A DNA stretch of 64,000 nt from Emticicia sp. C21. GTDB lineage: Bacteria > Bacteroidota > Bacteroidia > Cytophagales > Spirosomataceae. This document shows positions 45,729 through 54,913 of this stretch, piece by piece. Each line of letters starts with the position of its first letter. The first letter of the stretch is position 1. Under the pieces are notes generated by a model that was given only the letters and a program-made list of their open reading frames with translations, was not told where the DNA came from and ran no database searches. Made by a program: the position numbers and the translations under genes. The stretch spans positions 1 to 64,000 of the forward strand of contig NZ_QVMT01000020.1 in the NCBI RefSeq assembly GCF_003418935.1. Direction: 5' to 3'.

Positions 45729-46709
45729 ATGAATATTCTTATTTCAAGTAATACTGCATTGCCTGTGACTAAATATGGTGGTATTGAACGTATTTTGTGG
45801 TGGTTAGGCGAAGATTTAACAAAAAGGGGCCATAAGATTACTTTTCTTACGCCCGAAGGCACTCAAAGCGATTTTGCCAGAGTGATTACTTATAATCCTG
45901 ACACTCCTCTCGAAAAACAGATTCCTGATGATATAGATATCTTACATCTGAACGAAAAGCCTAAAGAGCCTATATCTAAGCCCTATATCGTGATGAATCA
46001 GGGTAACAGGACAGATTTCGAAGAATTTGATATAAACACTGTATTTGTTTCTAAAGACCATGCTGCCCGTTATCAGTCAGAGGCCTATGTGTATAATGGC
46101 TTGAAGCTTGAAGAATATGGCAAGCCTTTGCTTACTCAAAAAAGAACTCATTTACATTTTCTGGCCAAGGCTGCCTGGCGCGTAAAAAATGTAAAAGGTG
46201 CTATTGAGATAGCCAGAAGAACGAACAATAAACTGGCGGTTCTTGGAGGAACCAGACTTAATATTAAGATGGGATTCAGGTTTACTCCTTACCCAAGCAT
46301 CAGTTTCTATGGAATGATTGGGGGGGAGGAGAAAAATCAATTGCTTCGTACGTCAAAAGGACTATTATTTCCAGTATTGTGGCATGAACCATTTGGAATA
46401 GCCATTATAGAGAGCTTGTATTTGGGTAGTCCGGTTTTTGGTACTCCTTATGGCTCGTTACCCGAATTGATTACAAGAGAAGTTGGATTTCTATCAGACA
46501 AAAAATCGGAATTAATAGCACAAATAAAAGACATCGGGCAATTCAGTAATAAAAAATGCTCGGAATATGTGGCTGACAATTTCACAATGAAGCAGACTAC
46601 CGACCAATATCTGAAATATTATGAAATGGTGTTAAACAATCAACCTATCAACCAAACTCCGCCTAAATTAAAAGAAATGCCTCCTAAGTTTTTGCCATTG
46701 TATGAGTAA
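45729..46709 (+). CDS. Glycosyltransferase family 4
   Basis: A 326-residue GT-B enzyme. TKYGGIERILWWLGEDLTKRGHKITFLTP is the N-terminal acceptor domain; LHFLAKAAWRVKNVKGAIEIARR and FPVLWHEPFGIAIIESLYLGSPVFGTPYGSLPELI (E-x7-E) mark the donor domain of GT4. It is a stand-alone glycosyltransferase whose last 8 bases overlap the next gene, a predicted lipoprotein. The substrate is unknown. Confidence 0.88.
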   Translation: MNILISSNTALPVTKYGGIERILWWLGEDLTKRGHKITFLTPEGTQSDFARVITYNPDTPLEKQIPDDIDILHLNEKPKEPISKPYIVMNQGNRTDFEEFDINTVFVSKDHAARYQSEAYVYNGLKLEEYGKPLLTQKRTHLHFLAKAAWRVKNVKGAIEIARRTNNKLAVLGGTRLNIKMGFRFTPYPSISFYGMIGGEEKNQLLRTSKGLLFPVLWHEPFGIAIIESLYLGSPVFGTPYGSLPELITREVGFLSDKKSELIAQIKDIGQFSNKKCSEYVADNFTMKQTTDQYLKYYEMVLNNQPINQTPPKLKEMPPKFLPLYE

Positions 46710-47157
46710 AAAAATAATACAATCATTAACCGTAATAATCAGTTTTCTGATTTGCGGTTCTTGTGTGGGGCCTAAGACTTGCAGATACGCTTCAGTCTTT
46801 ACTAACGATTCAAGTGATGAAATCGAATTTGGCTGGTATTATCGAAGCACAAAAACTGGTAAAATAGTGAAACTTAAACGCAATGAATCGGTAGAATTTG
46901 ATTTCTGGACTGAGGAAAATCCATTAAGATTTTTTCCACAAACTGCTGATTCTATTTTCGTAAATCTGACTAATGGGAAAAGAGTAATAGAGATAAAAAA
47001 GTGTGAAGCATATGGACCAGACACTACCTGCAAACCTGAAACACGCAGTTTCTTCAATCCTAAGGCTTACACTGGATTCAAAAATGGCAAACTGAATAAA
47101 AATTGTGGTGGTATAGAATATTTATTTTCAGATGAGGATGCAAAAAGGGGAATCTAA
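46702..47157 (+). CDS. Predicted lipoprotein of unknown function
   Basis: A 151-residue protein with lipoprotein signal SLTVIISFLICGSC, giving a lipidated cysteine near residue 21. The mature part has several cysteines (TCRY, KKCEAYGPDTTCK, KNCGG) that could form disulfides and a beta-rich pattern. I recognise no family. The start overlaps the GT4 stop by 8 bases, so translation is coupled. Confidence 0.7.
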   Translation: MSKKIIQSLTVIISFLICGSCVGPKTCRYASVFTNDSSDEIEFGWYYRSTKTGKIVKLKRNESVEFDFWTEENPLRFFPQTADSIFVNLTNGKRVIEIKKCEAYGPDTTCKPETRSFFNPKAYTGFKNGKLNKNCGGIEYLFSDEDAKRGI

Positions 47158-47187
47158 AGCATTTTTAAAACATCATTTCAGTCTAAT

Positions 47188-47225
47188 TATAACAACGCCC
47201 TGTCATTTGACAGGGCGTTGTTATA
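47188..47225. terminator. Bidirectional terminator
   Basis: TATAACAACGCCCTGTCA pairs over its full length with TGACAGGGCGTTGTTATA. It separates the convergent lipoprotein and outer-membrane receptor genes. Confidence 0.8.
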
Positions 47226-47241
47226 TTACACTCTAAAGTGA

Positions 47242-50085
47242 CTACAATCTGAAACTACGTAGACTGTAAGTGAATGTCAGCATATAGTACCGACCCAAAA
47301 CCATATTTTTCACGTCTTCAATATAAGCTGTTGATACATTACGACTGATACTATTATTTTGTTTCAGAATATCAAATACATTGAAACGCAATTCTCCTGC
47401 TTGCTTTTTCAGGAATTTATATCCTAAACCTGCATTCCAAAGTGTAAAGCTTCTGTTATATCCGGCACCCAAACCAGAGTATGATTGGTTGACAACCTCT
47501 GTCTGAAATACAAATCCTTTACCAAACAACCAGTTCACTTTTGCATTACTGCTTTGAGAAAAGAAATTACTGTTCAGGTTTGTCTGTAAGCTATTGCGAA
47601 CAATATTATAACTCGGTGAAAATGAAACAGTGAAATCCAGTTTTTCGCTAGCACTACTACTTACCACTACCCCACCATTGATACCGTAGTTATTGGTGAA
47701 ACTTCTGGCATTGTTAATAAGGTTGGGATTTTTAGCATATGAGAACCCTGCATTAAAGTTCACATTCGATTTGATTGCCGTTACAGGCAGCCCGTAACTT
47801 ACGAATGTACGGGCACTCAGCATGCCATCCATGTTGACAGGCTTGGTTAATTGAGAGCCTTTGAAAAGGATAATCCCGTTAGCCAATTCATAATCCTGGT
47901 CAGCAATGAATGTCGATTGGACAATGGCATTGTTTGAATAACTAAAGTTACCAAATAAGTTAATGCTCTGTGCTGTTTTAGACTGTGTTGAACCGAAACG
48001 TATCGAGATATTATGTGTATAATCCTGTTTCAGATCAGGGTTACCGGTTGATAACTGCGTTGGGTTGCTGTTGTCGATAACATCCTGCAATTGATTAACT
48101 GATGGTGCATTGGTATTAGTACGATAGAATACACGCAGATTAGCTTTGTTCTGGAAACGATAGTTGAACATCGCATTGGGTAATACGCTATTAAAAGAGT
48201 ACTTCACATTCTGAGTAAGCGGATAAGTTTGCTCACTTGCTAATACTGCATTCTGATAAGCTGCACCGATAACAAAGAAAGCTTGTTGATTACGGAGACG
48301 ATAACTCACTCCCGTACGGTTGGTCAGATAATCGTTATCAAATACACTGCTTAACGATTGATTCAACAGTGAGTAGGTTTCTGTTTTTTCATCAAAAGCA
48401 TTCACTCTTCTATCTGAGGAACTCAAAGTATAAGAGATATTATGGTCAAATTGCAATTGAGATGTTTTGCTTAGCGGCTCGGTATAAGTTGCCATTGCCG
48501 AAATACGATTGCTATTTGTCAATGATTTGGTTTGCTGATTGATAATCTGCGTGGTATCAGTAGGTGAAAAATAACGGCTGGTTGAATACTGATTGCTTAC
48601 ACCATCACGGTCGTTCATATTATCTTGTAAACTAAGAGAGAATGTACGCCCCTCTTTGGCAAATCTATGTCTGTAAAGCAATTCACCTGATAAATTGAAG
48701 CCTTTATTATTCGAATTTCTTGAGGTTTCGGTAGTATTCTGTAATGCTCCATTTAATATTGTCTGAGCATTTAGCGTTGATAAAGCATTGTTATCCTGCC
48801 AGCTGATACGTGGAGTAAATATGATAGAGTTATCTTTATTAATATTGTATTCCAGACGCATATTTACCCGGTGGTTCATATTATCGTTATTCGATGTACT
48901 TAAGGCGTCATACGTTTGAGGGACAGTTCCTAAATACTCACGATGCGAGGTACTCACATTGCCGTTAGCAGCCGAATTGAAGAAATAACTGGTATTCAAT
49001 TTTACTTTTTTACCCAAATTATCGCTGTAGTTTAAACCTATAGAAGTAGTACGTGCAATACCAGGTTGCTGGCCTACCATAAAATCTCTGGCACTTGACC
49101 CTCCACCGCCGCCACCAAATCCTCCAGGACGGCCTCCGCCACCTCCTCCACCACCCGGTCGACCACCGCCGCCACCACTGAATCCACCTCCGCCAAATCC
49201 ACCGCCACCACCAGACGACCCTAATACACCTAAAATATCATCGTTCGAGAAGTTTTGCTGATTAATATTGTTTGATAAACCAATAACAGTCAGACGTTGA
49301 TCTTTCTTAAAGAAGTTCATACTTACGCCTGACTGATAGCGATCATTTTCACCGTATCCGGCATATACTTTACCAAACTGTCCGTTATTTTTACCTTGAA
49401 CGGTTGTAATATTGATAGTTTTGACTGAATTCCCATCATCAAATCCTGTGAATTGAGCCTGATCGCTGAGTCGGTCGAATACCTGAACTTTATCAATGAT
49501 TTCAGCTGGTAGATTTTTCAGGGCAAGAGTAGCATCGTCGCCAAAGAATTCCTGTCCATCAACTGTTACTTTTTTTACATCTTCACCTTGTGCTTTTACC
49601 ACCCCGTTTTCAATGGTCACACCAGGCATTTTCTTCACAAGGTCTTCTGCTGAAGCATCTGGATTGGTTTTATAGGCACTGGCATTATACTGCACAGTAT
49701 CGCCTTTTTGCTCTACACGAATTTGTTTTTCGCGTACTACCACCTCACTTAACTGGCGGGCATTTTCACCCATTATAATAGTACCTAAGCTTTTGGCAGT
49801 CGTCCCTACTGTAACTTTAGTTTCGAGGTCATCGTAACCGATGGAGGTAACACGTAAGCGATAGTTTCCGGGTTGTACACCGGTAAATCTAAAAAATCCC
49901 ACGGTATCAGCCTGGACGCCTTTTCGTTGTGTGCTGTCTTGTTGATTAATAAGTAATACACTGGCGCCAACCACTGCTATTTTGGTTTTTGCTTCCTGTA
50001 CTGTTCCTGTCACTTCTACTCCTTGAGCAAAAACTTTAGCAGAAACTAAAAGTGTGAGCGATAATATAAATAGATGCTTCTTCAT
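47242..50085 (-). CDS. Outer-membrane receptor-like protein with glycine-rich loop
   Basis: A 947-residue outer-membrane protein with signal MKKHLFILSLTLLVSAKVFAQ. Residues 22-105 form a carboxypeptidase-like regulatory domain (TGTVQEAKTKIAVVGASVLL), residues 110-235 a TonB plug-like region (DLVKKMPGVTIENG, VTVDGQEFFGDDATLALKNLP) and the rest an outer-membrane beta-barrel type 3, ending YYMLTFTYSLRSFRL. Residues 290-330 consist almost only of glycine with a few Phe, Arg and Pro, an inserted flexible segment after the plug. No TonB box was identified. It is a single gene with an inverted repeat upstream. The ligand is unknown. Confidence 0.88.
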   Translation of the reverse strand: MKKHLFILSLTLLVSAKVFAQGVEVTGTVQEAKTKIAVVGASVLLINQQDSTQRKGVQADTVGFFRFTGVQPGNYRLRVTSIGYDDLETKVTVGTTAKSLGTIIMGENARQLSEVVVREKQIRVEQKGDTVQYNASAYKTNPDASAEDLVKKMPGVTIENGVVKAQGEDVKKVTVDGQEFFGDDATLALKNLPAEIIDKVQVFDRLSDQAQFTGFDDGNSVKTINITTVQGKNNGQFGKVYAGYGENDRYQSGVSMNFFKKDQRLTVIGLSNNINQQNFSNDDILGVLGSSGGGGGFGGGGFSGGGGGRPGGGGGGGGRPGGFGGGGGGSSARDFMVGQQPGIARTTSIGLNYSDNLGKKVKLNTSYFFNSAANGNVSTSHREYLGTVPQTYDALSTSNNDNMNHRVNMRLEYNINKDNSIIFTPRISWQDNNALSTLNAQTILNGALQNTTETSRNSNNKGFNLSGELLYRHRFAKEGRTFSLSLQDNMNDRDGVSNQYSTSRYFSPTDTTQIINQQTKSLTNSNRISAMATYTEPLSKTSQLQFDHNISYTLSSSDRRVNAFDEKTETYSLLNQSLSSVFDNDYLTNRTGVSYRLRNQQAFFVIGAAYQNAVLASEQTYPLTQNVKYSFNSVLPNAMFNYRFQNKANLRVFYRTNTNAPSVNQLQDVIDNSNPTQLSTGNPDLKQDYTHNISIRFGSTQSKTAQSINLFGNFSYSNNAIVQSTFIADQDYELANGIILFKGSQLTKPVNMDGMLSARTFVSYGLPVTAIKSNVNFNAGFSYAKNPNLINNARSFTNNYGINGGVVVSSSASEKLDFTVSFSPSYNIVRNSLQTNLNSNFFSQSSNAKVNWLFGKGFVFQTEVVNQSYSGLGAGYNRSFTLWNAGLGYKFLKKQAGELRFNVFDILKQNNSISRNVSTAYIEDVKNMVLGRYYMLTFTYSLRSFRL

Positions 50086-50171
50086 TGTTAGTAATTAGTT
50101 AACATCTCTTAGAATAATAAAGCTATTTAAAGTTTAGCCGCGCCTACATATAAGGCGACCAATATACGTGT

Positions 50172-50212
50172 TGTGTAGATAAAATATATAAAAACGGTCG
50201 ATTATCTACACA
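50172..50212. promoter_or_regulatory. 11-bp inverted repeat upstream of the outer-membrane receptor
   Basis: TGTGTAGATAA (50172-50182) and TTATCTACACA (50202-50212) are perfect complements 19 bases apart, 87-127 bases upstream of the receptor start codon in a 311-bp divergent region. It is a candidate operator. Confidence 0.5.
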
Positions 50213-50396
50213 CTTTTTATTGTATTAATCTAATATTTTTCTTCGAAATGCCTTAAAATTATGTTATGCTTATTGTTAAAACACTAATTTAATATTCGTA
50301 AAATTGCAGGATTATTACTATAAAATCAGGTCACTAATTTACCAACACACATACCCAACCAAATCATTGATAATCAATCACTTCAGATAAATTTCT

Positions 50397-51113
50397 ATGA
50401 ATTTACAAAATCATTATATTAACCGTTTCTTTACAATTTATTTACTGCTATCGCTCATCTGCCACAGTTACACTTATGCACAAACTTCAAATAACCCAAG
50501 GGTCAGATATAATTATTTGTTGCACTTACCAAAGGACTACGACAAAAAAACTATGCCATACCCTGTAATTATATATTTACACGGTAGCTCACATAGAGGA
50601 AATGATTTAAACAAACTGAAAGGATACGGACTACCTTATGTAATTGACAAAGGCAAAGAGTTCAATTTTATCGTGGCCTCACCGCAATGCCCGGATGGTA
50701 AATACTGGAGCACAGAAAACTGGTTTGACTCTTTGTACACCGAATTGAAAACCAAATATAGAATAGACCCAGACCGCGTTTATCTGACAGGCATCAGTTT
50801 AGGCGGTTACGGTGCTTTCATTGTAGGAATAGAACATGCAGATAAATTAGCGGCTATAGTGCCTTTATGTGGAGGCGTGAATGATAGTGATATAACCAGG
50901 CTATGTAGCACCTTGAAAAATATACCTATCTGGACTTTCCACGGCACGGCAGATAATGTCATTCCTATAAGTGAGACGGAAAGAGTTGTGAAAGCTCTGG
51001 AAGCATGTAAAGGCAATATAAAGTTTACCCGTCTTGAAAAAGAAGGGCATAGTATACAGTATTTGTATGAGGGGAATGAGATTTATGAGTGGATGTTGAA
51101 GTGGAAGAGATGA
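50397..51113 (+). CDS. Secreted alpha/beta-hydrolase (dienelactone hydrolase/esterase-like)
   Basis: A 238-residue protein with signal peptide ending in SYTYAQ near residue 29. PVIIYLHGSSHRGNDLNKLKGYG contains the oxyanion region, GISLGGYGAF the nucleophile elbow, TFHGTADNVIP the acid and EGHSIQYL the histidine. The pattern is like phospholipase/carboxylesterase and feruloyl-esterase-like enzymes. It lies tail to tail with the LRR gene, five bases apart, with no hairpin between. Confidence 0.85.
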   Translation: MNLQNHYINRFFTIYLLLSLICHSYTYAQTSNNPRVRYNYLLHLPKDYDKKTMPYPVIIYLHGSSHRGNDLNKLKGYGLPYVIDKGKEFNFIVASPQCPDGKYWSTENWFDSLYTELKTKYRIDPDRVYLTGISLGGYGAFIVGIEHADKLAAIVPLCGGVNDSDITRLCSTLKNIPIWTFHGTADNVIPISETERVVKALEACKGNIKFTRLEKEGHSIQYLYEGNEIYEWMLKWKR

Positions 51114-51118
51114 GTAGA

Positions 51119-51907
51119 TTACTTATCCCATATCTTTCTGACAAGTTTCAGCAATGTCAGTTCCTGAGTTTTAATACTAGTTTCATCAATTTTTATTATT
51201 TCTCCATGAATATATTTTGGTCCGCCACTCTCGATAGCTTTCTTTAAAAATTCATTTTCATCAGGTGGTTGTTTTAAATCAGCACCGCCTTTGTGTGCGT
51301 AAGGTACATACTCATTAGGGGGTTGAGGTAATTTCATTTCGCACTCAATTGAACATAGATTTGCCAGAAGTGGTAATACGTCTGTACCTATCCATAAAGA
51401 AATCCAGAGTTGATTAGTTTCTTTATAAGTAATCTCTCTTTTGCAAACACTGCATTTAAGACTATCTCCGGAATAACGAATGGGATTATGCGATAGGCTT
51501 GGAAAACCCTTTCTATTTTTATAATTACCATAAAGTACCCTTGTACTTACTCTGCTATCCTTGAGTCTCTTACAATTTGTTATTTCATAAGGAAACCAAA
51601 ATAGATTATATGAGGTATATGGGTCAAAGTATTCCAACGATTCCATTTCTCCTATTTCTGGTGGAATACGTTTAAGATTACTTCCATAAAGCCATACTTT
51701 CTTGACCTTCTTAAGTTTTGCAATACTTTCAGGTAAAGTATAAATTTGTGCAAATGAATCCTTTCCCAAAGCTTCTGCTGGTGAAAACTCATCGCTCTCT
51801 TCTTCTGCAATTTTATCAATATACTCACATAGCTTTTTCCAGGCTACTGAATTTCGGTCTTGTACATCATTATCAATCCTTATAATTCTATTATTCATTT
51901 TTAGCAA
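51119..51907 (-). CDS. LRR-like protein with a CxxC motif, unknown function
   Basis: A 262-residue protein (perhaps starting three residues later). Residues 60-105 have leucine-rich repeats LPESIAKLKKVKKVWLYGSNLKRIPPEIGEMESLEYFDP; a later CSVCKREITY could bind zinc with downstream cysteines. The N-terminus is acidic and the C-terminus is KLVRKIWDK. I know no named family. The next upstream gene (9 bases away, same strand) encodes a DUF5063-like protein; the pair is probably co-transcribed. Confidence 0.65.
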   Translation of the reverse strand: MLKMNNRIIRIDNDVQDRNSVAWKKLCEYIDKIAEEESDEFSPAEALGKDSFAQIYTLPESIAKLKKVKKVWLYGSNLKRIPPEIGEMESLEYFDPYTSYNLFWFPYEITNCKRLKDSRVSTRVLYGNYKNRKGFPSLSHNPIRYSGDSLKCSVCKREITYKETNQLWISLWIGTDVLPLLANLCSIECEMKLPQPPNEYVPYAHKGGADLKQPPDENEFLKKAIESGGPKYIHGEIIKIDETSIKTQELTLLKLVRKIWDK

Positions 51908-51916
51908 AGCTTTATA

Positions 51917-52384
51917 TCAATCCTCCTGTTGCTTCATAAAATTTAATAAATTCAGCAAATGCTGGTTAATATGGGCCTTGAAAATAAATTTGAAAAAATA
52001 AAGCCCATCATTCAGACTATTGTTCTCTATTCGCCATTTTACTTCCAGTAATTCAAGAATAATATCGTTCAAATCATCAATAGCATCTTCTAATCCTATA
52101 TCCGTAAAATTGGTCATGTTGTTAATATCTAATACTGATTTATAGAAACCGAAGCTAGGGAAATTGTTTTTAATATTGCCGAGAATGTCAGGAAGCTTAG
52201 TCTTATCAAATTTGGGATAATTATGATGGTCATCTTCATATTCAACTTCAAAATGTAACTTATAGATAGTTACTAGATGTTTTTCTAATACTAACTCTTT
52301 GTTAGGAACATTTAAATTTGGTTGAAGGCCAAATTGAGTTATTTCATCAATAGCGGAGACAAGTATTTCTCTTAATTCAGTCAC
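51917..52384 (-). CDS. Small helical protein of unknown function
   Basis: A 155-residue protein with no signal peptide, rich in helix-forming segments such as LEDAIDDLNDIILELLEVKWRIEN and KAHINQHLLNLLNFMKQQED. It resembles DUF5063-type proteins, but the match is weak. It is upstream of the LRR gene and probably in one operon with it. No function can be given. Confidence 0.6.
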   Translation of the reverse strand: MTELREILVSAIDEITQFGLQPNLNVPNKELVLEKHLVTIYKLHFEVEYEDDHHNYPKFDKTKLPDILGNIKNNFPSFGFYKSVLDINNMTNFTDIGLEDAIDDLNDIILELLEVKWRIENNSLNDGLYFFKFIFKAHINQHLLNLLNFMKQQED

Positions 52385-52432
52385 AATTTTAATATTTGAT
52401 TAATGCAACGTTATAAACTATTCCCTTAAATA

Positions 52433-52840
52433 TCAAACCCAATTCAACTGCCAGTTAACCCCATATCTATCAGCCACCCAACCAAACTTCTTACTGAATC
52501 CGTAATCACCTAAAGGCATTAATATACCTCCTCCGTCTGAAAGGCTTTTATAAAGAGACTCCAATTCTTCTTCTGATTCGCAATTGACATAGATAGATAT
52601 GGCAGGAGTGAAAGCAAATTTATGGTCAAAGCCGCTATCAATAGCCATATAGGTTTGTCCGGATAACGTAAAAGTAGCAAGTTTAACTGCTCCTGCTTTT
52701 CCTCCCTGTTCATTGGCTTTGAAATAATCTATGTGTTGAATGCCTGAGTCTTTGAACAAAGAGATATAAAATTTGATGGCTTCTTCGGCTTTGCAGAATT
52801 GTTCGCCTACGAACATCAGAAAAGTGATGGTCTTTTGCAT
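52433..52840 (-). CDS. VOC-family (PhnB-like) protein
   Basis: The ATG at 52840 gives a 135-residue glyoxalase-fold protein; the longer open frame upstream overlaps the SMR gene in another frame. It begins QKTITFLMFVGEQFCKAEEAIKFYISLF and ends GDYGFSKKFGWVADRYGVNWQLNW, the signature of PhnB/3-demethylubiquinone methyltransferase-like VOC proteins. The substrate of this group is usually unknown. It lies 32 bases after the SMR gene. Confidence 0.88.
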   Translation of the reverse strand: MQKTITFLMFVGEQFCKAEEAIKFYISLFKDSGIQHIDYFKANEQGGKAGAVKLATFTLSGQTYMAIDSGFDHKFAFTPAISIYVNCESEEELESLYKSLSDGGGILMPLGDYGFSKKFGWVADRYGVNWQLNWV

Positions 52841-52872
52841 AATAGTTTTTCTTTTAAATATAATATTAATAC

Positions 52873-53199
52873 TTAATGCGAAATAGCTTTCAACCCAACA
52901 ATTGAACCCACTAAAGTTAATAAAAAGAAAATTCTCCAGAAACTGGTGGGTTCTTTGAATACAAAGATGCCGATTAATACTGTCCCGATGGCTCCTATAC
53001 CTGTCCAGACTGTGTAGGCCGTCCCAATGGGTAGTTTTTCCAGAGCTTTCATTAACAGTAACATACTGCTTATTAAAGATACGACAAAACCTGCATACCA
53101 CCAATAAGCTTCGTTGCCTGTGCTTGATCTTGCTTTGCCTAAACATGCGGCAAACGCTACTTCAAATAACCCTGCAATAATTAAAATTATCCAATTCAT
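52873..53199 (-). CDS. Small multidrug resistance family transporter (SugE/Gdx-like)
   Basis: A 108-residue protein with four transmembrane helices from the ATG at 53199. MNWIILIIAGLFEVAFAACLGK carries the conserved glutamate of the family in helix 1, and LPIGTAYTVWTGIGAIGTVLIGI is the conserved helix 3. SMR proteins work as dual-topology dimers exporting guanidinium or quaternary ammonium compounds in exchange for protons. The sequence resembles the Gdx/SugE group, but the subtype is not certain. A Crp-type regulator gene lies upstream on the same strand. Confidence 0.9.
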   Translation of the reverse strand: MNWIILIIAGLFEVAFAACLGKARSSTGNEAYWWYAGFVVSLISSMLLLMKALEKLPIGTAYTVWTGIGAIGTVLIGIFVFKEPTSFWRIFFLLTLVGSIVGLKAISH

Positions 53200-53332
53200 A
53201 TCCATTTTCAACGATTTATTGATCCGTCGCAAGGGAATCGTCATTTGTTTTATTTTTGTCACAAAGGTCTGGATAATGAAGTATGAATCCTTTTACAAAT
53301 GTTAAAAAGCGGACAGCTAGTTATGGAATTTG

Positions 53333-53896
53333 TTATTTAATTTCTGCTCTGATGCGGCTTAAGCTTACCTGAGTAATGCCCAGATAAGAGGAGATGTAAC
53401 CTAATGCTACTCTTTGCAATAAGTCAGGATGATTTTTTAGCAAAGCCGTGTAGCGTTCGGCAGCGGTGCTGAATTGTCTGGCAATTAATCGCTCTTCTGT
53501 TTTGATTAACTCCTGTTCCGCAAATTTCCTACCCCAATTGGCAATATGAATATCCTGAATGAAGAGTTCCTGTAACGCATCAGTTTGTAGTTCGTAAAGC
53601 TCACAGGCTTCTAATAGTTCAACGTTTTCATAACCGGGTTGATTCATCACATAGCTTTTCATCGAAATAATGGTTTCACCTTCTTTGCCAAACCAGAATG
53701 TTATTTCGTTGTCGTTCTGATAAGCGTAGGCTCTTACAATACCTTTTTTGATGAAATATATCCTTCTCTCAGTAGTATCTGCTTTCAGTAAAACATGTTT
53801 TCTTGGGAATCTTACTTCATTGATGCAGTTTACCAGCTTTACAAGAGAACTATCAGGGAAGTGGTATATATGGTTGAGAATGTGTTGAATTTCCAT
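53333..53896 (-). CDS. Crp/Fnr-family transcriptional regulator
   Basis: A 187-residue regulator. Residues 10-120 form a cyclic-nucleotide-binding-type domain (KHVLLKADTTERRIYFIKKGIVRAY, FWFGKEGETIISMKSY); residues 140-187 form a compact winged helix with RVALGYISSYLGITQVSLSRIR. The Fnr cysteine cluster is missing, so it is not an oxygen sensor. It precedes the SMR and VOC genes on the same strand, about 130 bases upstream, and may regulate them. Confidence 0.9.
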   Translation of the reverse strand: MEIQHILNHIYHFPDSSLVKLVNCINEVRFPRKHVLLKADTTERRIYFIKKGIVRAYAYQNDNEITFWFGKEGETIISMKSYVMNQPGYENVELLEACELYELQTDALQELFIQDIHIANWGRKFAEQELIKTEERLIARQFSTAAERYTALLKNHPDLLQRVALGYISSYLGITQVSLSRIRAEIK

Positions 53897-53943
53897 GGAT
53901 AGTTTACTTTATCAAACATTTTCAATAATAATCTTTGAGGAAA

Positions 53944-54871
53944 CTAACCGATTTCTGAATTTATTAATGAAGCAGATTCCACTTTTAATCGCTCTATTTC
54001 ATTTAATGATTTACCATTTTTATCTTTCCAAGCATCTCTTCCATTTATTGAATATCCCATAATCACCGCTGCTGCCGCGGAAGCACTTTTGAATAAATAG
54101 TCCTCAACAAAATACAATTTATTAAGTTGATTAGAGATAATCACTTTTTCAGAAATCAACTTTTCTCTTAAAGCTGAATAATTGTAGTTTTTTGACTCGC
54201 TAATTGAAACTTCTGAACTTTTCAAAACAACAATACCTTCATCAGTTTGTATAGCTTTAGCATATATTTCTTTAATCTTTAATTCAAGTTTAAGATTTTC
54301 AGTAACAGTTGAAAAACCGCTAACTTGTGGAAGGTTGTTTATATCTTTAAAATCAGACTTAGGAATAGGGTCTTCTAAAAATTTGTGCCCTAAAGTACCA
54401 TTTAAAAGTTTAATATAAATAACAAAGTCTTCCATTGCATCTCTATCTGGCAGTGGTAAAGAGTTTAAAACTGGAGCGTTACTATTTTCAAGTTTATATC
54501 TATCTGCAATTCGCAATTCCCAGAAGTTTACTTTCTAAATACTTAACATGAGCCTTAGTTAAATTCTCATCTTTACTTGTAAACAAAACTACTTCATTCC
54601 AAAAATCTTTAAGTGTATCATGATTTTTTAATCTCTCCCAAACATTTTCGGCTTCTCCAATATATACCTTTGATTTAATTGTTCCATCATCCCCTAAAAG
54701 AAAATAAACTCCTGGTCTATTTGCTTCTTTGGTAAAGTCTTTATTTAATTCAGATAGTTTATTGCGAGGACAAGAAATCGCTTGTATAGTATGATTTACT
54801 ACTTCTGCCAACTTAATGCCCGAAACATTCCCATCCTTTAGATAAATTCTAATACTTCTACCTAATCCCAT
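53944..54871 (-). pseudogene. GIY-YIG nuclease / DUF4357 gene broken by a 7-bp duplication
   Basis: Two overlapping frames, 54500-54871 (123 residues) and 53944-54516 (190 residues), are the halves of one gene. The first carries the GIY-YIG nuclease core PGVYFLLGDDGTIKSKVYIGEAENVWERLKNH; the second carries DUF4357 (SASAAAAVIMGYSINGRDAWKDKNGKSLNEIE). At the junction the minus strand reads GAATTGCGAATTGC, a tandem copy of GAATTGC (54506-54519). Removing one copy restores a single frame reading LLGIADRYKLENSNAP. The gene would encode about 305 residues, the usual size. It may be inactive or phase-variable, or a sequencing artefact. Confidence 0.85.
54506..54519 (-). repeat. 7-bp tandem duplication causing a frameshift
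   Basis: GCAATTC occurs twice in tandem on the plus strand (54506-54512 and 54513-54519), giving a +1 shift inside the GIY-YIG/DUF4357 gene. Confidence 0.9.
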
Positions 54872-54913
54872 AAATTTTTAAATAAAATTTATCATATAAA
54901 CCCATATTGTAAT

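Noticed and set aside
49088-49222. GC-rich tract as a separate element
   Set aside because: It is the glycine-coding segment of the outer-membrane receptor, in frame on the minus strand.
52841-53146. N-terminal extension of the VOC open frame
   Set aside because: It overlaps the SMR gene and reads as low-quality sequence; the ATG at 52840 begins the conserved VOC domain.
53944-54516. Independent hypothetical gene
   Set aside because: It is the DUF4357 half of the GIY-YIG gene separated by the 7-bp duplication.
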